Source of the DNA: Microtetraspora glauca
GTDB lineage: Bacteria > Actinomycetota > Actinomycetes > Streptomycetales > Streptomycetaceae
Reading direction: 5' to 3'
NCBI GenBank assembly: GCA_000721275.1
Contig: JOFO01000077.1
Coordinates: 1 to 20,365 of the forward strand
Length of the DNA: 20,365 nt
Under the pieces are notes generated by a model, which saw only the letters and a list, made by a program, of their open reading frames with translations, made no database searches and was not told the DNA's origin. Below are positions 13,277 to 20,365 of this stretch, in pieces (position 1 is the stretch's first letter; every line of letters begins with the position of its first letter). The position numbers were made by a program, and so were the translations under genes.

Positions 13277-14515
13277 TCAGCGGCGCGGCTCCAGGGCGAC
13301 CGGGAGGGACGACAGGCCGCTGAGGAAGCTGGAGTACACGTACGTCTCCTCCCCCGCCGGCGCGACGTGCCCGACCAGCTCGCGCAGGCTCTCCAGGAGC
13401 GCGGTCAGCTCCTGGCGGGCCAGGAAGGCGCCGAGGCAGAAGTGCGGGCCGTAGGCGAACGACACGTGCTTGTTGGGGGTGCGGGCGAGGTCGAACTCTT
13501 CGGGCCGGTCGAAGATCCGCTCGTCGCGGTTGGCCGACGCCATCCAGGTGGTGACGACGTCACCCTCCTCGACGAACTGCCCGCCCAGGACCACGTCCTG
13601 GGTGGCGGTGCGGCCGGCGTGCAGGGCCGGCGTCGTCCAGCGCAGCACCTCCTCGACGGCGGGGGCGAGCGCGGCCCGGCCCGACACGAGCGCGTCCCAC
13701 TGCCCGGGCCGCTCCATGAGCGCGCGCAGGCCGCCGATCATCGCGAAGCGGGTGGTCTCGTGGCCGCCCATGATGATGCTGTAGCAGTTGAAGACGATCT
13801 CCTCGTGGGTGAGGGGCCGTCCGTCGATCTCCTTGGTGACCAGCAGGCTGACGACGTCGTCGAGCGGCTTCTCCTTGCGGGAGGCGGCCAGTTCGGAGAA
13901 GTACAGCAGCAGGCCGTTGCGCGAGGCCCAGGTCGCCTCCTCGGTCGGCACGCCGTCCGGCGACGACAGGGCCGAGGAGGTCAGGTCGATGATGTGCTGA
14001 CGGTCGGAGACCGGGACGCCGAGCAGGTCGCAGATGGCGGCCAGCGGGATGTGCGCGGCGACCTCGGTGGCGAAGTCGACGGTGCCGCGCTCGACGGCCT
14101 CCGCGACCAGGGCGCGGGTGCCGCGCCGCACGCTGTCGACGACGACGTCCAGGGCGCGCGGCGAGAACGGCTTGAGCAGGGCGCTGCGGAGCGCCTTGTG
14201 CGGGCGGCCGTCGGTGACGGCGAGCATCTTGCCGGCGGCGGAGTCGCCGCCGGCGAGGAGGGTGTCGAGGACGTTGCCGTGCTCCGAGGTGAAGGCGGCG
14301 CCGTCGGCGAGGACGGACACCACGTCGTCGTAGCGGCTGATCACCCAGAACCCGGGGCGCCCGGCGCGCGGCGGCTGCCAGTGCACCGGCTCCTCGTCCC
14401 GCAGCCGCTTCCAGTGCGCCCCCAGGTCGTGCCGGGCGTGCAGCAGCGGGTCGGCGAGGTCGACGTCCTCCAGGGCGCTCGTGGCGAGCGCGGGGCGGCT
14501 GGTCATGGCGGTCAT
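13277..14515 (-). CDS. Cytochrome P450, probable PCP-bound amino-acid beta-hydroxylase
   Basis: A 412-residue soluble class I P450. Motifs are the I-helix IMGGHETTR (248-256), the K-helix EVLR (289-292) and the heme-binding FAYGPHFCLGAF with Cys360. WTTPALHAGRTAT (293-305) resembles the equivalent region of CYP163-type enzymes (NovI, skyllamycin P450), which hydroxylate amino acids tethered to carrier domains. With a predicted Leu-activating NRPS module in the cluster, beta-hydroxylation of bound Leu is a reasonable guess but is not shown. No ferredoxin gene is in the window. The ATG at 14515 has GGAGAG five bases upstream; a second in-frame ATG (14506) is less well placed. A GC hairpin at 14578-14606 separates it from the SDR gene, so it may be expressed below the level of the upstream genes or from its own promoter. 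Confidence 0.93.
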   Translation of the reverse strand: MTAMTSRPALATSALEDVDLADPLLHARHDLGAHWKRLRDEEPVHWQPPRAGRPGFWVISRYDDVVSVLADGAAFTSEHGNVLDTLLAGGDSAAGKMLAVTDGRPHKALRSALLKPFSPRALDVVVDSVRRGTRALVAEAVERGTVDFATEVAAHIPLAAICDLLGVPVSDRQHIIDLTSSALSSPDGVPTEEATWASRNGLLLYFSELAASRKEKPLDDVVSLLVTKEIDGRPLTHEEIVFNCYSIIMGGHETTRFAMIGGLRALMERPGQWDALVSGRAALAPAVEEVLRWTTPALHAGRTATQDVVLGGQFVEEGDVVTTWMASANRDERIFDRPEEFDLARTPNKHVSFAYGPHFCLGAFLARQELTALLESLRELVGHVAPAGEETYVYSSFLSGLSSLPVALEPRR

Positions 14516-14537
14516 CTGGACTCTCCGGCGGTGGTGC

Positions 14538-14558
14538 GGGCGGGCGGGCGGGGCGGGG
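14538..14558 (+). other. G-quadruplex-like G-tract upstream of the P450 gene
   Basis: Five runs of three or four G separated by single C residues occur on the plus strand, which is the template strand for the P450 gene, 23-43 bases before its start codon. It fits the simplest G4 pattern with one-base loops. Random occurrence is possible at this GC content. Confidence 0.4.
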
Positions 14559-14577
14559 TGTTCCTGGAGGTGACGGC

Positions 14578-14606
14578 GCCGGGCGGGGCGGCGGGCCCCG
14601 CCCGGC
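14578..14606 (-). terminator. Perfect 12-bp GC hairpin between SDR and P450 genes
   Basis: GCCGGGCGGGGC (14578-14589) pairs perfectly with GCCCCGCCCGGC (14595-14606) around a 5-nt loop, 20 bases after the SDR stop. No T-run follows. It is a terminator or attenuator that could uncouple the P450 from the two genes before it. Confidence 0.5.
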
Positions 14607-14625
14607 GGCCGGGTCGGCGGGCGGG

Positions 14626-15396
14626 TCAGCGGAGGGGTTCCGTGGGGCCCGGGAAGAAGGCGGTGGTGGCGCCCGCCGTCTCGGCGCCGTCGACCACGAA
14701 CTCCTGGCCGGAGACGAACGACGCCCGGTCCGACGCGAGGAAGTGGAAGACGTCGGCGATCTCCTCGGGCGCCGCGTGGCGCCGCAGCGGGATGCGGGCG
14801 TTGGTCTCGTCGAGCATCGCGTCGGTGTACTCGGCGCGCTGCATCGGGGTGAGGACCGCGCCGGGCGCGACGCACGCGGTGCGGATCAGCGGGGCCAGCT
14901 CGATCGCGAACGTCTGGCACAGCGAGGTCACGCCCGCCTTGGAGGCGTTGTAGTCGGCGTACAGCGGGTAGCCGCGGGTGCCGTTGACGGACGCCGTGGC
15001 GAGCAGCACCCCGCCGCCCTGGCGCAGCATGTGCCCGGTCGCGTGGCGCCACAGGGCGAGGACGCCCATCAGGTTGACGTCCAGGGTGCGGCGGGCCTCG
15101 GCCTCGGTGAGGTCGAGGATGCCGTGCCGGACGCTGATGCCGGCGTTGGCGATCACCACGTCGAGCCGGCCGTGCTCGGCCTGCGTCTCGTCGACGGCGG
15201 CCCGGACCGCCTCCCAGTCGGCGACGTCGGTCTTGATCCAGCGCAGGTGCCCGCCGCCCTCGCGGGGGCCCTGCAGGGTGTCGGCGGGCGGGGCCTGGAC
15301 GTCGAGGTTGACGACGTGGTCGCCGGAGCGGACGAAGCGCTCGGCGGTCGCGTGGCCTATGCCGCTCGACGCGCCGGAGACGATGACGGTGCGCAT
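14626..15396 (-). CDS. Short-chain dehydrogenase/reductase
   Basis: A 256-residue classical SDR. The cofactor motif SGASSGIG is at 7-14, NAG at 84-86, the catalytic Ser136 in ATASVNG, and Tyr149/Lys153 in YNASK. An acidic Asp32 after the second beta strand (NLDV) favours NAD(H) over NADP(H). The C-terminal SGQEFVVDGAE is typical of the family. The substrate is unknown. It lies between the 2OG hydroxylase and the P450 genes, so oxidation of a new hydroxyl group, or reduction of a keto intermediate, on an amino-acid building block is plausible. The ATG at 15396 has GGGAGG about ten bases upstream, and the gap to the upstream hydroxylase stop is only 39 bases, which supports co-transcription with that gene. 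Confidence 0.92.
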   Translation of the reverse strand: MRTVIVSGASSGIGHATAERFVRSGDHVVNLDVQAPPADTLQGPREGGGHLRWIKTDVADWEAVRAAVDETQAEHGRLDVVIANAGISVRHGILDLTEAEARRTLDVNLMGVLALWRHATGHMLRQGGGVLLATASVNGTRGYPLYADYNASKAGVTSLCQTFAIELAPLIRTACVAPGAVLTPMQRAEYTDAMLDETNARIPLRRHAAPEEIADVFHFLASDRASFVSGQEFVVDGAETAGATTAFFPGPTEPLR

Positions 15397-15435
15397 GGGT
15401 GGGCTGCCTCCCTCTCTCTGCTCTGCCGGCCGGGC

Positions 15436-16509
15436 TCAGACGATGACGCGCGGGTGCCGGAGCGCGTAGCCGTTGAGGTTCTGGCGGAGATTGCGGCTGA
15501 CGGTGAGCTTCTTCAGCCAGCGGTCGGTGCCGTCGTAGCGGGCGGTGAAGGGGCGGCGGCCGTGCACGGCGCGGTAGTTGTCGACGAGCAGCAGCGAGCC
15601 GGGGCCGACGGCGACGTCCTGCTGGACGCGCTGGAGCTCGGCCATCAGCCGGTCGAGCGCGCCCTCCGCCTCGGTGTCGCCGGGCCGGACGTCCATGAAC
15701 GGGCGGTCGATCCGCAGGTACGGGTGGAGCCGGTCGCCGGACAGGACGGCGGTGGGCTCCGGCCGGTCCCGCATGGCCCGCAGGCCGGGCAGCGCGGGGT
15801 GGCCGGGGTCGTGGGTCTCCAGCTGCCGGATGTGCTCGGTGTCCGGCCGGATGTGGAAGCGGTTCTCCGCGAGGACCGTGCGGTCGTGGTCGTCGAGCCG
15901 CACGTCCCGCACGGAGGCCACGATGGTCGGCACCCGGTCCGGGTTCCGCAGCCCGAACAGCAGCAGGTAGTCGCAGCGGTTGGGGTGGAAGCCGTCCTCG
16001 GTGTGGAACTCCAGCAGCGCCTCGCTGCCGTAGCCGCTCTGCCGCTCCTCGTCGCCGCGGATGGGCAGGATGTTCTGGATGATCCGGCCCTCCTGGAGCG
16101 TCACCCAGCCGAACGGGTCGCCGAGGACCAGGCCGCAGAGCGCCAGCCACAGCTCCTGCGCGCGGGCCGTCTCGCCGCGCACGGCCTCCCGCCAGTGCCC
16201 GGGCGTGGCGCCGAGCGCGTCCCCGTCCACCGGGAAGCCGTGCACGAGGGCGGCGGCGGAGCGCTCGGAGCGGCGGAAGTCGGCGAGGAAGGAGCGGAGC
16301 CGGGCGGGCAGCAGGTCCTCGGCGCCGGCCGCGCGGTCGTAGAACTCCGGCAGCGACGGCGCGCCGTGGAGGTCGCCGAGCTTCTCGGCGACGGCCTCCA
16401 GCTCGGCGGCCTCGTCGGCGTCGAGCCGGAGCTCCACCGGGGTGTCGAGCCCGCCGTCGCCGGTCCCGTCCAGGGGAAGCGGGGCGGCGTGCTGCGTCGT
16501 GGTGGTCAT
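15436..16509 (-). CDS. Fe(II)/2-oxoglutarate amino-acid beta-hydroxylase (VioC/AsnO family)
   Basis: A 357-residue clavaminate-synthase-like dioxygenase. The iron facial triad reads His169 and Glu171 (EFHTEDGFHP) and His316 (DNYRAVHGRRPF). Arg330 (DGTDRWLKKL) should bind 2-oxoglutarate. These positions and the HTED.FHP context match the free-amino-acid 3-hydroxylases VioC (Arg), AsnO (Asn) and MppO (enduracididine). The VioC guanidinium-binding acidic residues cannot be confidently aligned by eye (Asp268 is present in the corresponding region), so the substrate is open. It should supply a 3-hydroxy amino acid in the cytoplasm for loading onto the NRPS. It has an excellent ribosome binding site, AGGAGG (16519-16524). 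It is first in a probable operon with the SDR, possibly also the P450, and a 276-base regulatory-looking region lies upstream. Confidence 0.92.
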   Translation of the reverse strand: MTTTTQHAAPLPLDGTGDGGLDTPVELRLDADEAAELEAVAEKLGDLHGAPSLPEFYDRAAGAEDLLPARLRSFLADFRRSERSAAALVHGFPVDGDALGATPGHWREAVRGETARAQELWLALCGLVLGDPFGWVTLQEGRIIQNILPIRGDEERQSGYGSEALLEFHTEDGFHPNRCDYLLLFGLRNPDRVPTIVASVRDVRLDDHDRTVLAENRFHIRPDTEHIRQLETHDPGHPALPGLRAMRDRPEPTAVLSGDRLHPYLRIDRPFMDVRPGDTEAEGALDRLMAELQRVQQDVAVGPGSLLLVDNYRAVHGRRPFTARYDGTDRWLKKLTVSRNLRQNLNGYALRHPRVIV

Positions 16510-16564
16510 GGTCGGTGTCCTCCTGGTCGGGACCTCGGGGGTCGGTGCGGTCGTTCGGTCCTGT

Positions 16565-16597
16565 GCGCCGCCGGCCCACGGGCGTGGGCGGCGGCGC
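16565..16597 (-). promoter_or_regulatory. Leader hairpin upstream of the 2OG hydroxylase gene
   Basis: GCGCCGCCGGCCCAC (16565-16579) pairs with GTGGGCGGCGGCGC (16584-16597), with one bulged G and a GGGC loop, 56-88 bases before the hydroxylase start. It could be a second terminator for the NRPS transcript or a 5' UTR attenuator. Confidence 0.45.
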
Positions 16598-16663
16598 GGG
16601 GTGGTGCCCGCCGGACCGGCCGAGCAGGGTCCCGGCCGTGAACGGTCCAGCGGTGGTGCGGGG

Positions 16664-16724
16664 TGGTGCGGTCGTACGGGGTCGTGCGGTCGTACGGGTG
16701 GTGCGGTCGTACGGGTGGTGCGGG
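16664..16724. repeat. 17-bp tandem repeat (about 3.5 copies) upstream of the tailoring operon
   Basis: The unit TGGTGCGGTCGTACGGG occurs at 16664-16680. It recurs with one change (TCGTGCGG...) at 16682-16698, exactly at 16699-16715, and as a 9-base remnant at 16716-16724. Each full copy holds the palindrome CGTACG. It is non-coding and lies between the hairpin after the NRPS stop and the hydroxylase start, so it may be an array of regulator sites. Confidence 0.7.
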
Positions 16725-16739
16725 TGCCGCCGGTGGTGG

Positions 16740-16784
16740 CCGCCGCCGGGGCGGGAGCGCGTACGGCTCCCGCCCCGGCGGCGG
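16740..16784 (-). terminator. Perfect 19-bp hairpin terminator directly after the NRPS stop
   Basis: The arms 16740-16758 and 16766-16784 are perfectly complementary (cores CCGGGGCGGGAGC and GCTCCCGCCCCGG) with a 7-nt loop. The right arm ends one base before the NRPS stop codon (16786-16788). No T-run follows on the minus strand. It is the strongest hairpin in the window and should end the NRPS transcript, which leaves the downstream hydroxylase operon needing its own promoter. Confidence 0.7.
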
Positions 16785-16785
16785 A

Positions 16786-19700
16786 TCACACCGGGTCGCT
16801 CCACTCCTCGGCGAACTCGGCCAGCTCGTCCTGGTCGAGGGTGACGAGCGGCTCGTCGGAGCCGTCGCCGTCGCCTCCGGCGGACGCGCCGCCCGCCGGG
16901 TCGATCTCCTTCACGGCGGTGGCCAGCGCGGCGACCGTCTTGTGCGTGAAGACGTCCTTCGGGGTCATGTCCAGGCCCTCGGCGCGCGCCAGGGTGACCA
17001 GCTTGATCGAGACGATGGAGTCGCCGCCGAGGTCGAAGAAGCCGTCGTCGATGCCGACGCTCCCGGTGCCGAGCGCCTTGGCGAACAGCGCGCACAGCTG
17101 CTCCTCGCGGGCGTTGCGCGGCGCCCGGCTGTCCGCGGCGGCGGCGAAGTCCGGCGCGGGCAGCGCGTCCCGGTCGAGCTTGCCGCCGGGGGTGACGGGC
17201 AGCCGGTCGAGGACGACGACGGCGGCGGGCACCATGTACGGCGGCAAGGCGGCGGCGACCCGGTCGCGCAGGGCGGCCGGCTCGGGCCGCAGGTCGCCGG
17301 CCGGGGACACGTACCCGACGAGGCGGCGCACGCCCGGCTGGTCCTCGCGGACGACGACGGCCGCGCCGGCGACGGCGGCGTCCTCGGCGAGCACGGCCTC
17401 GATCTCGCCGGGCTCGATGCGGAAGCCGCGCACCTTGACCTGGCGGTCGGCCCGGCCGAGGTATTCGAGGGTGCCGTCGGGGCGGCGGCGCGCCAGGTCG
17501 CCGGAGCGGTACATGCGCGTCCCGGGCGGGCCGTACGGGTCGGCGACGAAGCGCTCGCCGGTCTGCCCGGGCCGGCGCAGATAGCCGAGGGCGAGTCCTT
17601 CGCCGGCCAGGTACAGCTCGCCGGGAGCGCCGACCGGCACCGGCCGCAGCGCGCTGTCGAGGAGGTGGACGCGGGCGCCGGCGACGGCCTCGCCGAGCGG
17701 CGGGTGGGTCCGGCCGGCGAGCGGGCCGCTCATGGTGGCCATGACGGTCGCCTCGGTCGGGCCGTACGCGTTGACCATCCGCCGCCCCGCGGACCAGCGC
17801 TCGACGAGGTCGGGCGTGCACGCCTCGCCGCCGACGACGAGGGTGACGCCGGGCGGCAATGCGCCCTCGGGCAGCACCGCGAGGGACGACGGCGGCAGCA
17901 GCAGCGTGGTGACGCCGTGCCGGGCGACGGTGGCGGCCAGCGACGGCCCGGGCAGCAGGTCGTCGGCGGGGGCGGCGACCACGCTCGCGCCGTTGAGCAG
18001 CGCGGTCGCCAGCTCCCACACGGAGGCGTCGAAGCTCGGCGAGGCGAACATCAGCACCCGCTCGTCGTCGCGCAGGGCGAGGCCGGTGCGCTGCTGGGCG
18101 GCGAGCGCGGCGATGCCGGTGTGCGGGACGAGGACGCCCTTGGGGCGGCCGGTCGAACCGGAGGTGTAGATGAGGTACGCGGCGGAGCCGGCGGTCAGCG
18201 GCGCGGACCGCTCGTCGTCGCGCAGCGGCTCGCCGGACAGGCCGGTGGTGAGCTCCAGCGCCAGGCCGAACGGGTCGTCGGGGCCGGTGAGCGCGCCGCC
18301 GTCGCCGTCGAGGCTGAGGGTGCGTCCCGCGCCGGCGCCGGCCGCGGCGGTGACGGCGCTGCCCTCGGCGGTGGTGAGCACCAGGTCGGGCCGGGCGTCG
18401 TCGATGATGTACCGCAACCGCTCCGGCGGGTAGCCGAGGTCGAGCGGCAGGTACGCGGCTCCGCTCTTGAGGACCGCCAGGACGGCGAGGACCGAGCGGG
18501 CGGACCGGGGCAGGGCGACCGCGACGACGTTGCCGGGTCCGACGCCGCGGGCGGCGAGGACGCGGGCGAGCCGGTTGGCCTCGGCGTCCAGGGTGCCGTA
18601 GGTGACCTCGTGCGGGCCGTCGTACACGGCGACGGCGTCGGGGCGGGCGGCGGCGTGGGCCTCGAAGAGCGCCGGGAAGGTGGCCCGGGGCGGGGTGGCG
18701 GCGCCGGCACGGACCGGCTCGGCGCGCTCGGCGTCGGTCCGCAGGTCGATCCGGCCGACGGGGACCGCCGGGTCCTGGGCGAAGGCGTCCAGGACGGCGC
18801 GGACCCGGTGCAGCACGGCCGCCGCCTCGGCGGCGGTGAACAGGTCGGCGCGGTAGGTCAGTTCGAGGCTGAGCCGCCCGGACGGGACCACGACCAGGCT
18901 GAACGGGTAGTGCGAGGCGCCGGGCGCGGGGGTGTCGTCCACGCCGATCCGCAGGCCGGGCACCTGGGCCTGGACGGCGTCGCCGTCGACGGGCGTGTTC
19001 TCGAAGCCGACGACGGTGTCGAAGAGTTCGCCGATGCCGGCGGCGCGCTGCACCTCGGCGAGACCCAGGTGGTGGAAGGGCCGCAGCCCGGCCTGGGTCT
19101 CCTGGAGGGCGGCCAGGGCGTCGCGGAGCGGGCGGCCCGGGTCGAGCCGGACGCGGACGGCGACGGTGTTCATGAGCAGGCCGACCATGTCCTCGGCGCC
19201 GGGCAGCTCGGGCGGGCGGCCCGCCGTGGTGGCGCCGAAGACGACGTCGTCGCGGCCGAGGAACTGCCCGAGGGCGATCGCCCAGGCGCCCTGGACCAGC
19301 GTGTTCAGGGTCAGTCCGGCCTGGCGGGCGGTGTCGGTCAGCCGCTCGGTGGCCTCCGCGTCGAGGGCGGTCGCGACGAGCTCGGGCACGGTGGCCGTGG
19401 CGGCGTCGGAGCCGGGCGCGACCAGGGCGGGCTCGTCCAGGCCGGCCAGTTCGGCGCGCCACGCCGCGACGGCGGCCTGCTCGTCCTGGGCGGCGAGCCA
19501 GCGCAGGAAGCGGTCGAACGGGACGGGCGGGGTGCCGGTGCCGGTGCCGCCGCGGGCGTACGAGGCGAACAGGTCGCGGAAGACGAGCGGCAGCGACCAG
19601 CCGTCGAGCAGCAGGTGGTGGTGGGTCACCAGCAGCAGGTGCTCGTCGGCGGCGAGCTTGACGAGCGCGACCCGCAGCAGCGGCGGCCGGTCGGTCGCGA

Positions 19701-20365
19701 AGCGCCGTACCCGGTCCTCGTCGAGGAGTTCGGCGAGCCGCGCCTCCCGCTCGGCCGGCGCCAGGCCGGACAGGTCCCGCTCCTCCCACGGCACCCGCAC
19801 GTCGTCGTGGACGACCTGCACGGAGCGGCCGGAGCCGAGCGTGACGAACGAGGTGCGCAGCGCCGGGTGGCGGGCGAGGAGCGCGTCGAAGGCGTCGCGG
19901 AGCACGGCCGGCGCGAGGGTGCCGGTGAGCCGCAGGGGCCGCTGGGTGACGTAGACGTCGAGGGCGTCCGTGGCGAGCAGGGCGTGGAAGTGCATGCCCT
20001 GCTGGAGCGGGGTGAGCGTCCAGACGTCGGCGACGGGGCCGGCGAGGGCGTCGAGTTCGGCGCGCTCGGCGTCGTCCAGGTCGACCAGCGGGCCGGCGGC
20101 CGTGAGGTCGGCGCCCGCGTCCTGCGGCACGTCGCGGGCGACCTCGGCCAGGGCGGCGATGGTCTTGTGGACGAAGACGTCCTTCGCGCTCAGGACCAGA
20201 CCCGCGCGGTGAGCACGGGCGGCGAGGCGCATCGAGACGATGGAGTCGCCCCCGAGGTCGAAGAAACTGTCGTCGACACCGACCCGGTCCCGGCCCAGCA
20301 CCTCCGCGAACACCTCGTGCAGGACCCGCTCGCGCTCCGTGGACGGCGCCCGGTACTCCCGCACC
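16786..20365 (-). CDS. NRPS, 3' part: PCP-C-A(Leu?)-PCP, no thioesterase
   Basis: A partial gene whose 5' end lies beyond the window; 1192 residues are visible. Domains, with visible numbering, are as follows. PCP occupies about 5-78 (LGGDSIVSM, Ser41). The condensation domain occupies about 110-540 (LTPLQQGMHFH, HHHLLLDGWS at 248-257 as HHxxxDG). The adenylation domain occupies about 560-1070 (LIYTSGSTGRPKG, NAYGPTE, YRSGD, VTPGGKLD). The second PCP occupies about 1085-1155 (LGGDSIVSI, Ser1116). The A-domain code read by alignment to GrsA is DAWLVGAVMK, one change from the classical leucine code DAWLYGAVMK, so Leu is predicted. The protein ends EFAEEWSDPV without TE, epimerase or reductase domains. 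Such a tail usually hands the chain to a condensation domain on another protein. No MbtH-like gene is in the window. A 19-bp hairpin follows the stop. Confidence 0.95.
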   Translation of the reverse strand, partial: VREYRAPSTERERVLHEVFAEVLGRDRVGVDDSFFDLGGDSIVSMRLAARAHRAGLVLSAKDVFVHKTIAALAEVARDVPQDAGADLTAAGPLVDLDDAERAELDALAGPVADVWTLTPLQQGMHFHALLATDALDVYVTQRPLRLTGTLAPAVLRDAFDALLARHPALRTSFVTLGSGRSVQVVHDDVRVPWEERDLSGLAPAEREARLAELLDEDRVRRFATDRPPLLRVALVKLAADEHLLLVTHHHLLLDGWSLPLVFRDLFASYARGGTGTGTPPVPFDRFLRWLAAQDEQAAVAAWRAELAGLDEPALVAPGSDAATATVPELVATALDAEATERLTDTARQAGLTLNTLVQGAWAIALGQFLGRDDVVFGATTAGRPPELPGAEDMVGLLMNTVAVRVRLDPGRPLRDALAALQETQAGLRPFHHLGLAEVQRAAGIGELFDTVVGFENTPVDGDAVQAQVPGLRIGVDDTPAPGASHYPFSLVVVPSGRLSLELTYRADLFTAAEAAAVLHRVRAVLDAFAQDPAVPVGRIDLRTDAERAEPVRAGAATPPRATFPALFEAHAAARPDAVAVYDGPHEVTYGTLDAEANRLARVLAARGVGPGNVVAVALPRSARSVLAVLAVLKSGAAYLPLDLGYPPERLRYIIDDARPDLVLTTAEGSAVTAAAGAGAGRTLSLDGDGGALTGPDDPFGLALELTTGLSGEPLRDDERSAPLTAGSAAYLIYTSGSTGRPKGVLVPHTGIAALAAQQRTGLALRDDERVLMFASPSFDASVWELATALLNGASVVAAPADDLLPGPSLAATVARHGVTTLLLPPSSLAVLPEGALPPGVTLVVGGEACTPDLVERWSAGRRMVNAYGPTEATVMATMSGPLAGRTHPPLGEAVAGARVHLLDSALRPVPVGAPGELYLAGEGLALGYLRRPGQTGERFVADPYGPPGTRMYRSGDLARRRPDGTLEYLGRADRQVKVRGFRIEPGEIEAVLAEDAAVAGAAVVVREDQPGVRRLVGYVSPAGDLRPEPAALRDRVAAALPPYMVPAAVVVLDRLPVTPGGKLDRDALPAPDFAAAADSRAPRNAREEQLCALFAKALGTGSVGIDDGFFDLGGDSIVSIKLVTLARAEGLDMTPKDVFTHKTVAALATAVKEIDPAGGASAGGDGDGSDEPLVTLDQDELAEFAEEWSDPV

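Noticed and set aside
16664..16724. Tandem repeats as a CRISPR array
   Set aside because: Units are adjacent or one base apart with no unique spacers and no cas genes.
16510..16785. Small gene (for example MbtH-like) in the NRPS-hydroxylase gap
   Set aside because: No frame there gives MbtH motifs; translations are Arg/Thr/Pro repeats from the tandem repeat and hairpins.
13277..19789. Open frame of about 2170 codons on the minus strand joining the P450 to NRPS DNA
   Set aside because: Only the final 412 codons (P450) match a family; the rest shadows the SDR, 2OG enzyme and NRPS in the wrong frame.

Overview
The window is very GC-rich (about 74% by eye), has short intergenic gaps and shows actinomycete-type promoters and ribosome binding sites. 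It looks like part of a Streptomyces (or close relative) nonribosomal peptide cluster, probably making a lipopeptide. Sixteen protein genes are supported. No RNA genes, insertion sequences or CRISPR arrays were seen. Both edges cut the cluster: the NRPS at the right edge lacks its 5' end, and the adenylation gene at the left edge ends one base inside the window.

Layout, left to right. Positions 2-6373 (all minus strand; transcribed right to left) hold an MFS exporter, a DUF1707/LiaF-like envelope protein, an amidase-signature hydrolase, a KAS III-like acyltransferase with rearranged catalytic residues, a free-standing carrier protein and a free-standing adenylation enzyme. The last four look like a trans-acting aminoacyl activation, transfer and removal cassette. 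Positions 6606-10181 form the control block: a LuxR-type regulator (minus), a divergent Sfp-type phosphopantetheinyl transferase (plus) and an XRE-HTH/NB-ARC ATPase regulator (plus). Positions 10219-12299 (minus) hold an acyl-CoA dehydrogenase and a translationally coupled acyl carrier protein, resembling the lipid-tail desaturation genes of acidic lipopeptide clusters. A type II thioesterase (12448-13248, plus) is divergent from them. Positions 13277-16509 (minus) hold a cytochrome P450, an SDR and a VioC/AsnO-type Fe(II)/2OG hydroxylase, which are tailoring genes for amino-acid hydroxylation. Positions 16786-20365 (minus) hold the 3' part of an NRPS with domains PCP-C-A-PCP. Its A-domain code reads DAWLVGAVMK, close to a known leucine code, and it has no thioesterase.

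The genes fit together as follows. The PPTase activates the carrier proteins. The ACP/dehydrogenase pair prepares an unsaturated acyl starter. The NRPS extends the peptide with Leu or hydroxy-Leu, the oxidases make beta-hydroxylated residues, and the type II TE clears misloaded carriers. The A-PCP-KAS III-amidase set adds or removes an aminoacyl group. The exporter and LiaF-like protein may give export and self-protection.

Control is suggested by two observations. TTA (bldA-dependent) codons occur only in the two regulators, the PPTase and the amidase. A 10-mer, CGGCAACTTC, lies inside inverted repeats in just two intergenic regions: upstream of the exporter, and between the ACP and TE genes. 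These are candidate operators for one pathway regulator.
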